Positions 1 to 6,643 are shown, counted from the first letter of the stretch. The stretch: 8,353 nt of DNA from an uncultured Saprospiraceae bacterium (GCA_937921525.1 CAKZUM010000641.1:1-8353); one strand, 5' to 3'. Translations and numbers: made by a program. The notes: generated by a model from the sequence alone, not told the origin.

Positions 1-668
1 GTAAACTTACTATATAATGGAATATCTTGTTCACTATCAAATGATTGGTTAGCTCTATTCAAATGACTAAAAGCACCTCCTACATAGAAGTTACTATACT
101 CATCAAATACTGTAAACCACATCAAACCAGCAGAAATATCTGCAAATAAGAAATTGTCTCTATCAAAATTTTCCCCTGAAATGGCAGTAGCATCAAATCC
201 ACCCTCTCCATCGTGTTGAGATCCCCATCTAAGATTTAAGAAATCAATACTTCTTTGCGAAACACCTCCTTCTACACCGACTACCAAATAATGCGACTTA
301 CTTCTGTAACCGCCCATTCGTTTACTATAAGAAGCAGACATTTTACCCTGTAGGGTCTTAAAATCTGATTGTCCAGCCTTATCCCCCCAAAAAGTACCCC
401 CGATACCGAAATAATCATATCGACCTACCGCTATTTTCTGATCATAAGACACAGAATAAGTAGAAAAGGCATTGGATTTTAGTACACTCGCCCATTGATT
501 TCTATAGTTACCGATGACTCTAACTTGACTGTTCATGACACCCGTCATAGCAGGATTCAAGTTAAGTGGAGACATATAGAATTGAGAAAAGTGGATATCC
601 TGTGCAGAAAGGGTAAATACCCCAAGAGACAAGGAAAAAATAATAAGTAGATTTCTTAGCACTTTCAT
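1..668 (-). CDS. PorP/SprF family type IX secretion-associated outer-membrane protein (3' end outside window)
   Basis: Reading leftward from the ATG at 668, the frame stays open for 222 codons and runs off the left edge; the family is usually about 300 or more residues, so roughly a third is missing. A signal peptide is visible at residues 1-22 (MKVLRNLLII followed by a hydrophobic stretch ending in LSA). Mature-protein motifs typical of PorP/SprF follow: QDIHFSQFY at 23-31, NPAMTG at 38-43 and YRNQW at 55-59, then alternating aromatic/glycine strands of a predicted outer-membrane beta-barrel. Known members take part in type IX secretion and gliding (PorP, SprF), sometimes anchoring PorK/N partners or working with large adhesins. 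Saprospiria genomes often carry many paralogues, so which substrate or partner this copy serves cannot be told. The gene is preceded by a 303-base gap and is probably transcribed separately from the protease gene. Confidence 0.9.
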   Translation of the reverse strand, partial: MKVLRNLLIIFSLSLGVFTLSAQDIHFSQFYMSPLNLNPAMTGVMNSQVRVIGNYRNQWASVLKSNAFSTYSVSYDQKIAVGRYDYFGIGGTFWGDKAGQSDFKTLQGKMSASYSKRMGGYRSKSHYLVVGVEGGVSQRSIDFLNLRWGSQHDGEGGFDATAISGENFDRDNFLFADISAGLMWFTVFDEYSNFYVGGAFSHLNRANQSFDSEQDIPLYSKF

Positions 669-971
669 TGTAGGTCTATAAGTGAATATATATGAAAAGT
701 AGTGAGCAACAAGCTTACTAAATCAATAAGTTTTTACGATTGAACGTCAAACAAGTTTACAAGGATATGGATTTATACGGATTTCGACAAAGAAGAAGGA
801 TAGCTATTCTGCAAAGTTATTGACGATTCCTTGAATAAATTAGCATTCCACAGAGAATGAACGAAGAATTAGCTAATCATATTTTAGCAATCTAAAAAAT
901 GGCTATCAGATGTAAGGTAGTTGGCACTTATAAAGAACAGTAGTAAGATCCACCGTAGGTATGCTATTTCC
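669..971. other. intergenic region upstream of the PorP/SprF gene
   Basis: This 303-base AT-rich gap lies between the protease stop and the PorP/SprF start, both on the minus strand. I find no credible small gene, tRNA or repeat in it. On the minus strand, TACTTTTC (694-701) fits the Bacteroidota -7 consensus TAnnTTTG at seven of eight bases and lies about 25 bases before the ATG. The nearest plausible TTG (724-726) is 22 bases further upstream, which is too far to be convincing. No strong hairpin with a T-run follows the protease stop, so where protease transcription ends is unclear. Confidence 0.4.
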
Positions 972-2066
972 CTAACTTAATTGTCGATCATTTTTCCATT
1001 TTGCTCCATATTCTTCTACTAGAATATTGTCAAAATGGTCAGCTTTTTCAAATAAATGTTTGAATAACTGTAGACCTGTTTCTAGGTTCAAATAACGGTC
1101 ATAGATTAATAATGAAAGAATAATCTCCTGACCATTGGGATTGACACTAAACGTAAGTCCTTCTACTTCGTAGTTTTGCTTTAATAAATACTGATAGATG
1201 GGCTTAATATTAACTTTAGGGAGGTTACATAGGAAAGCATCTCCAATAATTAAGCCAGATTTTTCGTGGTAAGTAATACTTATTCTAGCACTGCCTTCTT
1301 GGATTTCCCAATTATTAGGTCCCCTCCGAGATAAGCGTATATCATGGCCTGCCTTTGTTAGTAAAGACTCTATCGTTTTACTGACTCCGAATGCTTCGTA
1401 GGGTTCTTCTTGAGAGGGAAAGGTGATTTTTGTCCCACAAAAAGGGCAATATTTACCATTCTTTTTTTCCTCAACAACAATATTTGAGCAGGAACTACAA
1501 CGAACCGCTACGCCATCTTTTTTTACAAAATCATCTAAGGTATCTTGAAGATAAGATACAGGCAAAGAAAATCCTGTATTTTCTCCATTTTGAATAACAA
1601 ATGTATTCACCCCTACCACACAACCCTCTTCATTTAGCAAAGGCCCACCACTATTCCCTGGGTTTAATGCCGCATCATGCTGAAAATAGGTAACATTATG
1701 CAGCTCGTGCATAGTATTAGAGATAATCCCTTGAGTACTGGTAAATTTAAACCCAAATGGATGGCCAATCGCAAGGATACGATCTCCATTCTTAATTTTT
1801 TTATCCGTACCTAAGCAGATATGGGGTAAATTCGTTTCCTTGGGAGGTGACAAAAATGCCAGATCATGTTTCTGATCTACATAAATCACTGCGACCATTT
1901 GACGATTAATCACCGCCCCATCAATCACTACTTCTCTATTCCCACTCACCACATGCTGATTGGTAACAATTAAGCCATAATCTTTCAAATAAAATCCTGT
2001 CCCCTTGCTATAAGGAGTAGCTATCTGAATGACGACATTTCTATATTTTTCTATTATCTCTTGCAT
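972..2066 (-). CDS. trypsin/HtrA-like serine protease with zinc ribbon and C-terminal YbjN/chaperone-like domain, probably cytoplasmic
   Basis: This 364-residue protein opens directly with a trypsin-like fold. The catalytic triad is readable: His38 in TNQHVV, Asp68 in HDLAFL and Ser139 in NPGNSGGP, the classic HtrA/DegP oxyanion-loop motif. The protease domain spans about residues 1-182. There is no signal peptide or membrane anchor before it and no PDZ domain after it, unlike periplasmic DegP/DegS. A zinc ribbon follows (C190-x2-C193 and C207-x2-C210). Residues about 225-355 form a mixed alpha/beta domain resembling YbjN/type III secretion chaperone-like folds. Its 252-353 part aligns with residues 79-176 of the protein encoded just upstream, which suggests a shared partner or a homotypic contact. 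The ATG at 2066 is chosen because the protease fold starts there; it is preceded by an A-run and no Shine-Dalgarno. The upstream gene is on the same strand 162 bases away and an operon is likely. Substrate is unknown. Confidence 0.88.
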   Translation of the reverse strand: MQEIIEKYRNVVIQIATPYSKGTGFYLKDYGLIVTNQHVVSGNREVVIDGAVINRQMVAVIYVDQKHDLAFLSPPKETNLPHICLGTDKKIKNGDRILAIGHPFGFKFTSTQGIISNTMHELHNVTYFQHDAALNPGNSGGPLLNEEGCVVGVNTFVIQNGENTGFSLPVSYLQDTLDDFVKKDGVAVRCSSCSNIVVEEKKNGKYCPFCGTKITFPSQEEPYEAFGVSKTIESLLTKAGHDIRLSRRGPNNWEIQEGSARISITYHEKSGLIIGDAFLCNLPKVNIKPIYQYLLKQNYEVEGLTFSVNPNGQEIILSLLIYDRYLNLETGLQLFKHLFEKADHFDNILVEEYGAKWKNDRQLS

Positions 2067-2082
2067 ATTTTTTTTTAGAAGA

Positions 2083-2214
2083 GAGAGTAGAGATGTATTT
2101 CGTCAGAGAGCAACGAAATTTCGATATTTTTTAAACGAAATCTGTCTCTATTCTCTGCTCTCTGCTCTCTGCTCTCTGTTCTCTGCTCTCTGTTCTCTGC
2201 TCTTATAAATGGTA
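2083..2214 (-). repeat. AGAGCAGAG-type dispersed repeat, copy A, with inverted arms
   Basis: Read on the minus strand, this noncoding element begins TACCATTTATAAGAGCAGAG, continues as a purine-rich 7-mer array, and ends in two 21-base inverted arms at 2135-2155 and 2083-2103. The arms match at 17 of 21 positions and share TAGAGA and ATTTCGT. The interior contains further ACGAAAT/ATTTCGT copies (2113-2119, 2118-2123), so the end could fold into alternative hairpins. A second member lies at 6769-6846. Both sit just upstream of a gene, in the same orientation relative to it. The arms recall a miniature inverted-repeat element, but I see no target-site duplication. Whether it moves, regulates or is only leader sequence is unknown. 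Confidence 0.6.
2151..2199. repeat. 7-bp tandem repeat, seven copies of YTCTCTG
   Basis: Seven uninterrupted heptamers run from 2151 to 2199; each is TTCTCTG or CTCTCTG, and only the first base varies. They form the purine-rich (minus-strand CAGAGAR) part of repeat copy A, between the 440-residue gene and the protease gene. Copy number could vary by slippage and so alter leader length without affecting a reading frame. The variation itself is inferred, not seen. Confidence 0.85.
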
Positions 2215-2228
2215 GCGGGTCTTTTTTC

Positions 2229-3551
2229 TTATGCTTTCGCCAAATTCAAATTTCGAATCATCAATAAGTAAGATCTTGCAAATTTAATGAGGTTATCAAA
2301 AGACAAGTCCGATGTATCTGGATTGAATCTAGGATATTGACGATCATTCGCTTCTGTAATCTTTTTTATTGCCCTTTTGATTTCTTTTTTATCTAATACT
2401 CCATTCTCCACAAAATTATATTGGAAGCCTAAGTCTTTAAAATAAGCAGCTTCTGTAACTTGGTAATATAAATGTAGCAATTCTTTTACTGGTTTGGGTA
2501 CCGCAAATTGGAACAGGCAATACCCCACAATATAGCCCGGTATAGCTAAGGCGATATGTTCGTATCCATTTTCTTCATACCAGTTCATATGTGGCAGCTC
2601 TCCATCAATAAAACTCACCACCCGATCATGCGCGGCAGGCTTGGTGATACCAAAAGTATTTTTGACCCTGTATAATTCTTTAAATATAGCAGCTTTAGGT
2701 CTTTTTTGTAATGTCCGATACTCCTTATATAATAAGCTATTTTTCTGCAGGCTCGTTTTTCCATCTTTAGAAAAGAATAGTCGGTGTATGCGTTCTATCG
2801 CCTCCATCAAATTCCCTTCAGGGATAGTCAAGTAATCTATTTTATATCCCAAGTTCAACAATAGGTAGGCAATAGCTCCCGGATATTCTTGTAACTTTGC
2901 CCCACCTTTATCTATCTGCTGTAGAACGGTTTCTATGTTATTTTGAATAAAAGCATATTTTACCTCTTTTTCTTCAACACTTATTTCTTCTAATAAGCTG
3001 GTATCTGTGTGGTGAAGCACATCAAACTCTTCGATCAATAGATCGTCTAGTTTATCCGCCTTAGTAGCGACTTCTTTTAATGCAGCATATATTTTATAAG
3101 GAGATCCATCTACTACATAAGTGGTAAAAACGACAGAAATATCGTTCTCCTCATCCAAAGCGAAGCAGCTATATTTCATCTTATAATTCTCTTCCATCAA
3201 GCGGCGCATAAAACTTACGTTAAGATCGTCCGTCTGTACCACTTTTGCCGCCACCTTTACTTTCTTATTATTTGCGTAACCTTTTATTTTTTTTGACCCT
3301 TGAAGAATTTCAAAATTTAGTTGCCCATCTTGCTCCTCCACCATTACATTCTTGACAGCGGTATTACCTAAATATTGAAAAAATAGTCGATAAGAGGATA
3401 AGTAGTTTCCTTTTTCAAATTCATCCACAGCGTTCTCCCAAGCCTTATACTGTTCTGGTGTTTTATAAGAATCTGTATACCTACCAAATTGAATGTTTGG
3501 TTGTAGGAGGTCCTTATCTTCAAAGCCAAATATTTTATTGAAAAATCTCAT
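2229..3551 (-). CDS. protein of unknown function with internal YbjN/chaperone-like domain shared with the adjacent protease
   Basis: I do not recognise a named family for this 440-residue protein. It has no signal peptide or clear membrane helix and is probably cytoplasmic. Residues about 31-62 look like a helical hairpin of TPR type (YKAWENAVDEFEKGNY). Residues about 78-178 align with the C-terminal domain of the downstream protease: NFEILQGSKKI (79-89) against NWEIQEGSARI (252-262), and ATKADKLDDLLIEEF against LFEKADHFDNILVEEY at the domain end. After an acidic linker (about 182-197), a mainly helical region of some 240 residues follows; it includes an amphipathic or buried hydrophobic stretch at about 332-350 and a basic helix at 388-400. 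The start at 3551 is the first ATG of the frame and has no recognisable Shine-Dalgarno. No terminator separates it from the protease gene 162 bases downstream, so the two are probably expressed together. A regulatory, adaptor or substrate-presenting role is only inference. Confidence 0.75.
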   Translation of the reverse strand: MRFFNKIFGFEDKDLLQPNIQFGRYTDSYKTPEQYKAWENAVDEFEKGNYLSSYRLFFQYLGNTAVKNVMVEEQDGQLNFEILQGSKKIKGYANNKKVKVAAKVVQTDDLNVSFMRRLMEENYKMKYSCFALDEENDISVVFTTYVVDGSPYKIYAALKEVATKADKLDDLLIEEFDVLHHTDTSLLEEISVEEKEVKYAFIQNNIETVLQQIDKGGAKLQEYPGAIAYLLLNLGYKIDYLTIPEGNLMEAIERIHRLFFSKDGKTSLQKNSLLYKEYRTLQKRPKAAIFKELYRVKNTFGITKPAAHDRVVSFIDGELPHMNWYEENGYEHIALAIPGYIVGYCLFQFAVPKPVKELLHLYYQVTEAAYFKDLGFQYNFVENGVLDKKEIKRAIKKITEANDRQYPRFNPDTSDLSFDNLIKFARSYLLMIRNLNLAKA

Positions 3552-3702
3552 GTTATCTAGTACACTATCCTATAAAATTATTTAAAATTGGTTGTAAAAC
3601 ACTATGAATTTATACCAATCTCCAAAATACTAAAATATGTAGAATATAAAAGAAATTATGTATTAGGAAATTGTTAAATCACAAGAGCTGAGTCTATATC
3701 AT
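3552..3702. other. AT-rich leader region of the 440-residue gene
   Basis: This stretch lies between the proS terminator and the start of the 440-residue gene and presumably holds that gene's promoter. On the minus strand there are several A/T-rich hexamers, for example TATAAAT near 3605-3615. No pair of elements matches the Bacteroidota TTTG/TAnnTTTG arrangement well enough to call a promoter. No small gene is seen. Confidence 0.35.
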
Positions 3703-3739
3703 AAAAAAAGTGCTTTAGGAAAAAATCCTAAAGCACTTT
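3703..3739 (-). terminator. Rho-independent terminator of proS
   Basis: There is a perfect 14-bp stem (3707-3720 with 3726-3739, sequence AAAGTGCTTTAGGA and its complement) and a 5-base loop. On the minus strand it is followed by an unbroken T-run that reaches 3703. It lies about 65 bases past the proS stop, on the correct strand, and separates proS from the 440-residue gene. Confidence 0.85.
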
Positions 3740-3803
3740 AAATCTTCCCAAGTCTCTAAGACTTTATAAGATTCGTTACTAAGCGGCGAACGCCGTAGTG
3801 TCC

Positions 3804-5270
3804 CTAATAAGCCTTCGCAAATAGCACTCTTTCTTTAGAAGGTTTTCCAGTAAGAATACACTTCCCTTCTTCTTGCTCATTATCTAATGGAATACAACGA
3901 ATCGTTGCTTTCGTCAATTCTTTAATTTTCTTTTCTGTCTCTACTGTACCATCCCAATGCGCTTTTATAAAACCGCCTTTTTCTTCTAATATTTCTTTGA
4001 AGGTATCAAAGTCATCCGCAGAAGAAGTATGTGCCGTTCGATAATCAACCGCTTTTTGGAATAAGTTATTTTGAATGTCTACTAGTAATTGCTCAATAGC
4101 AGAAGCCGCAGCATCTACAGGAACTTGTACTTTTTCCCCCGTATCTCTCCGAGCTAATTCTACTACTCCTTTTTCTAAATCTCTTTTACCGATACCAATT
4201 CTTACAGGTACACCTTGCAATTCATATTCTGCAAACTTAAACCCTGGTCGTTTTTTAGCATCTGTATCATATTTAACGGAGATGCCCTTCTCTTTCAATG
4301 CAGCCATTATTTTCATTGCCGCTTCATCTATTTCTGCACCAGGTTTAGGTATTGGTACAATAACAGCATGTAAAGCTGCTAATTTTGGTGGTACAATTAA
4401 GCCATTATCATCCGAGTGCGTCATAATTAAGCCACCCATGAGACGAGTCGATACGCCCCAAGAAGTTGCCCAAACATACTCTTCTTTCTGGTTTTGGTTT
4501 AAAAACTTCACATCAAATGCCTTCGCAAAGTTTTGACCTAAAAAGTGAGAAGTACCAGATTGCAGAGCCTTACCATCTTGCATCAAGGCTTCAATCGTGT
4601 ACGTATCTTCCGCACCCGCAAAACGCTCGTTAGCTGTTTTTCGCCCCTTAATAACAGGCATCGCCATATATTCCTCTGCGAATTCCGCATACACATCTAG
4701 CATTTGCCGAGCTTCTGCTACTGCTTCGCCTTTTGTGGTATGGGCAGTATGCCCTTCTTGCCAAAGAAATTCTGCTGTTCGTAAGAACATACGAGTTCTC
4801 ATTTCCCAACGCACCACATTCGCCCATTGATTAATCAATAAAGGAAGATCTCGATAAGACTTAATCCAATCTTTATAAGTATTCCATATAATGGTTTCAG
4901 AAGTAGGTCGTACGATCAACTCTTCCTCTAATTTAGCAGTTGGATCTACCACTACCCCATTCCCATTCGGGTCATTCATTAAGCGGTGGTGAGTAACCAC
5001 TGCACATTCTTTAGCAAATCCCTCTACATGCTCCGCTTCTTTACTTAAAAAGCTTTTGGGTATAAATAGAGGAAAATAAGCATTCACATGCCCTGTTTCT
5101 TTAAAACGCTTGTCTAATTGAGCTTGCATTTTTTCCCAAATCGCAAAACCGTAGGGCTTGATGACCATACAACCTCTAACTGCCGAATGATCTGCTAAAC
5201 CTGCTTTTTTGACAATTTCATTGTACCAATCCGCATAAGACGTTTCTCTGCTTGTAATTCCTTTTGCCAT
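3804..5270 (-). CDS. proS: proline--tRNA ligase, archaeal/eukaryotic-like (type 3)
   Basis: This 488-residue class II aminoacyl-tRNA synthetase charges tRNA-Pro with proline in the cytoplasm. The proline/ATP site is evident: RPTSE at 121-125, motif 2 around 150-173 (VVRWEMRTR to FLWQEGHTAH), the GTSHFLGQNFAKAF segment at 239-252, and motif 3 around 270-297 (SWGVSTRLMGG, MTHSDDNGL). An anticodon-binding domain (about 300-405) and the C-terminal extension ending in the invariant-type FAKAY follow. Length and layout match the archaeal/eukaryotic-like type, which lacks the inserted editing domain of E. coli ProRS and is the usual ProRS of many Bacteroidota. Of the four cysteines that bind zinc in archaeal enzymes, only two seem present (C459 and C471), so the C-terminal module probably binds no structural zinc. 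The ATG at 5270 begins the MAKGITSR leader common in the family. It is monocistronic, with its own candidate promoter and a terminator. Confidence 0.97.
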   Translation of the reverse strand: MAKGITSRETSYADWYNEIVKKAGLADHSAVRGCMVIKPYGFAIWEKMQAQLDKRFKETGHVNAYFPLFIPKSFLSKEAEHVEGFAKECAVVTHHRLMNDPNGNGVVVDPTAKLEEELIVRPTSETIIWNTYKDWIKSYRDLPLLINQWANVVRWEMRTRMFLRTAEFLWQEGHTAHTTKGEAVAEARQMLDVYAEFAEEYMAMPVIKGRKTANERFAGAEDTYTIEALMQDGKALQSGTSHFLGQNFAKAFDVKFLNQNQKEEYVWATSWGVSTRLMGGLIMTHSDDNGLIVPPKLAALHAVIVPIPKPGAEIDEAAMKIMAALKEKGISVKYDTDAKKRPGFKFAEYELQGVPVRIGIGKRDLEKGVVELARRDTGEKVQVPVDAAASAIEQLLVDIQNNLFQKAVDYRTAHTSSADDFDTFKEILEEKGGFIKAHWDGTVETEKKIKELTKATIRCIPLDNEQEEGKCILTGKPSKERVLFAKAY

Positions 5271-5329
5271 TTACTGTATTGATTATGTTGACTTCTTCCT
5301 AACTTTTAGGTATATTAAGAATCTACTGT

Positions 5330-5357
5330 TAAAAGTAATAGTATATCAATTCGTCAA
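5330..5357 (-). promoter_or_regulatory. candidate Bacteroidota-type promoter for proS
   Basis: On the minus strand, TTG (5357-5355) and TACTTTTA (5337-5330) are 17 bases apart. They resemble the Bacteroidota -33 TTTG and -7 TAnnTTTG elements and would give a leader of about 50 bases before the proS ATG. The match is partial (the last base of the -7 element is A) and AT-rich DNA produces such matches by chance. Confidence 0.35.
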
Positions 5358-5550
5358 CCTATTCTAGCTTTAAACGTTATATAGTTAATAAAAGGGAAGA
5401 ACATATAACTTTTAAAACCTAATTGTTAAGATATTAATAAATTTTATTTGCTTTGTTACCCAGAATGATATTCTCCCGTCTTAAGAGGGAAAGAAAGTAT
5501 GTTCTGAATACGACTTTAACAGAAATAAAATTCATTTTAATACTGTTTTA

Positions 5551-5584
5551 ACTAAAATTAAGCTGCAAAAGTAATAATTTTAGT
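5551..5584. promoter_or_regulatory. 10-bp perfect inverted repeat upstream of the Arg/Ser-rich gene
   Basis: ACTAAAATTA (5551-5560) is repeated in inverted form as TAATTTTAGT (5575-5584) with a 14-base spacer, ending 46 bases before the ATG at 5631. The right arm includes TAATTTTA, which also resembles a -7 element. It could be an operator or a leader hairpin. In DNA this AT-rich a chance origin is possible. Confidence 0.3.
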
Positions 5585-5630
5585 CCTGTAAGAAAGAGCT
5601 ACTCGATAATTACTTTAAAAACTATATAAT

Positions 5631-6596
5631 ATGAAAAATAGATTTTCTGCTTTATTAGTTGCCTTACTAACTTTTGGTTTCGCAACTTCGACTTTCGCAC
5701 AATATGACGATTTATATTCAATTCCTTCTGACGATGCTGAGGTAACTCAATATGAGGCAGAGGAAGAGTATGTTGTTGAAGAAGCAACAGATCATGACGA
5801 ATATGATGAATACAGCTACTTAGATGACCAAGATTACTATTATAGCTCTAGAATCAGAAGATTTAACAGAACTAACTCAGGTTTTGGTTACTATTCTCCG
5901 TTTTTCACAGATATTGCTTACTACAATGCTGCATATAGCCCTGGTGCTTCTATTTACTTAGGAAATCCTTTTAACTATAATGTTGCTAGAAGAGCATTAA
6001 GAAGCCCATTTAGAGGGTATGGTTTCAATTCTGCATATAGCCCATTCTTCAATCCTTACAATGTAGCAGGATTTGGCGGAGTTGGTGGATTCAACTCTTT
6101 CAACAGAGGATTTGGCGGAGTTGGTGGATTTGGTGGGAATGCATACAATGCTTATTGTCCTCCAACAAGCTACGGTAACAACTTGACTAGAACCTCAAGA
6201 GGTGCTAATAACGCTATCTACGGTCCTAGAGGAACAAGTACTACTAACTCTAGCTCTAGAAGCAATGATTCTTCTGTAAGAAGAGGAACAAGCAGAGTGA
6301 TTCGTTCTGCTCAAGGTAACGATGGCGCAAGCAGCCGTTCTAGAAGTACTAGCACTCGTGCTAACACAAATACTAGAACGAATAGAACTTACGACAGAAG
6401 TAATAGAAGTACAAGAAGAAGTAACGCAACAAGAGGTAATAACTCTAACAGAAGAAGTTACTCTACTCCAAGAAGTAGCCGTTCTAGCAGAAGCATTTCT
6501 TCTCCGAGAAGAAGCTCTTCAAGAAGTATATCTGCACCAAGAAGTTCTTCTTCAAGAAGTTCTTTTAGAAGCTCTTCTTCTTCAAGAAGACAGTAA
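5631..6596 (+). CDS. secreted low-complexity protein: acidic, Gly/Tyr/Phe-rich and Arg/Ser-rich segments; function unknown
   Basis: This 321-residue protein starts with a clear signal peptide (residues 1-24: K2 and R4, a hydrophobic core, then TFAQ), so it is exported. Three compositional blocks follow. Residues 25-73 are acidic and Tyr-rich with no Lys or Arg. Residues about 74-182 are rich in Tyr, Phe, Asn and Gly, with three YSP motifs (YSPFF at 88 and 136, YSPG at 102) and a near-duplicated GFGGVGGF at 147 and 160. Residues 201-321 contain 28 Arg and 43 Ser out of 121, with only three acidic residues. There is no lysine after residue 2 and a single cysteine (C176). The protein is probably largely disordered. 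A surface, matrix or nucleic-acid/polyanion-binding role is conceivable but unproven. No type IX sorting domain is seen at the C-terminus. It has its own terminator and stands alone. Confidence 0.8.
   Translation: MKNRFSALLVALLTFGFATSTFAQYDDLYSIPSDDAEVTQYEAEEEYVVEEATDHDEYDEYSYLDDQDYYYSSRIRRFNRTNSGFGYYSPFFTDIAYYNAAYSPGASIYLGNPFNYNVARRALRSPFRGYGFNSAYSPFFNPYNVAGFGGVGGFNSFNRGFGGVGGFGGNAYNAYCPPTSYGNNLTRTSRGANNAIYGPRGTSTTNSSSRSNDSSVRRGTSRVIRSAQGNDGASSRSRSTSTRANTNTRTNRTYDRSNRSTRRSNATRGNNSNRRSYSTPRSSRSSRSISSPRRSSSRSISAPRSSSSRSSFRSSSSSRRQ
6068..6130 (+). repeat. 24-bp exact direct repeat inside the Arg/Ser-rich protein gene
   Basis: An identical 24-base segment occurs at 6068-6091 and 6107-6130, offset by 39 bases (13 codons) and therefore in frame. 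It encodes the duplicated GFGGVGGF motif. This looks like a recent internal duplication, and the copy number could change without breaking the frame. Confidence 0.85.
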
Positions 6597-6643
6597 AATA
6601 TGAGGATTTGATTTCAAGAATGATTGAACTCAAGTTTTTCTAG

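Larger units (their letters stand above)
5271..5630. other. divergent intergenic region between proS and the Arg/Ser-rich protein gene
   Basis: This 360-base AT-rich gap separates two divergently transcribed genes and must hold both promoters. It contains a candidate proS promoter (5330-5357) and a 10-bp inverted repeat (5551-5584). Near 5464-5495 are two weaker symmetric stretches: AGAAT/ATTCT around GAT, and TTCTCCC facing GGGAAAGAA across GTCTTAAGA. No tRNA or small gene is convincing. Confidence 0.5.

Noticed and set aside
972..2066. Assignment of the protease as periplasmic DegP/DegQ.
   Set aside because: No signal peptide and no PDZ domain; the zinc ribbon and chaperone-like C-terminal domain give a different architecture.
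2151..2199. Tandem repeats considered as a CRISPR array.
   Set aside because: The units are 7 bp and contiguous with no spacers, and no cas gene is present.
2641..2835. Plus-strand 64-codon open frame opposite the 440-residue gene.
   Set aside because: Short, no recognisable features, fully overlapped by a longer well-formed gene.
3781..3800. Small CGGC-GAAC-GCCG hairpin right after the proS stop considered as the terminator.
   Set aside because: The stem is very short and no T-run follows. The 14-bp stem at 3703-3739 with its T-run is a far better terminator.
4075..4830. Two open frames on the plus strand inside proS.
   Set aside because: They are antisense to a highly conserved synthetase, have no family resemblance, and their composition follows the proS codons.
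5599..5787. Minus-strand 62-codon open frame over the start of the Arg/Ser-rich gene.
   Set aside because: It is antisense to the signal peptide and acidic block and has low-complexity composition with no motif.
6560..6596. C-terminus of the Arg/Ser-rich protein considered as a type IX secretion sorting domain.
   Set aside because: The tail is Ser/Arg repeats with none of the beta-sandwich or terminal Lys/Arg-Gly-Val type motifs of such domains.
6322..6603. A 93-codon open frame overlapping the 3' end of the Arg/Ser-rich gene, +1 shifted, rich in Glu/Leu/Val.
   Set aside because: It is a by-product of the AGA/AGT/TCT-rich codons of the main frame, which have few stops in other frames. It has no signal or start context of its own, and the main frame begins with a good signal peptide.
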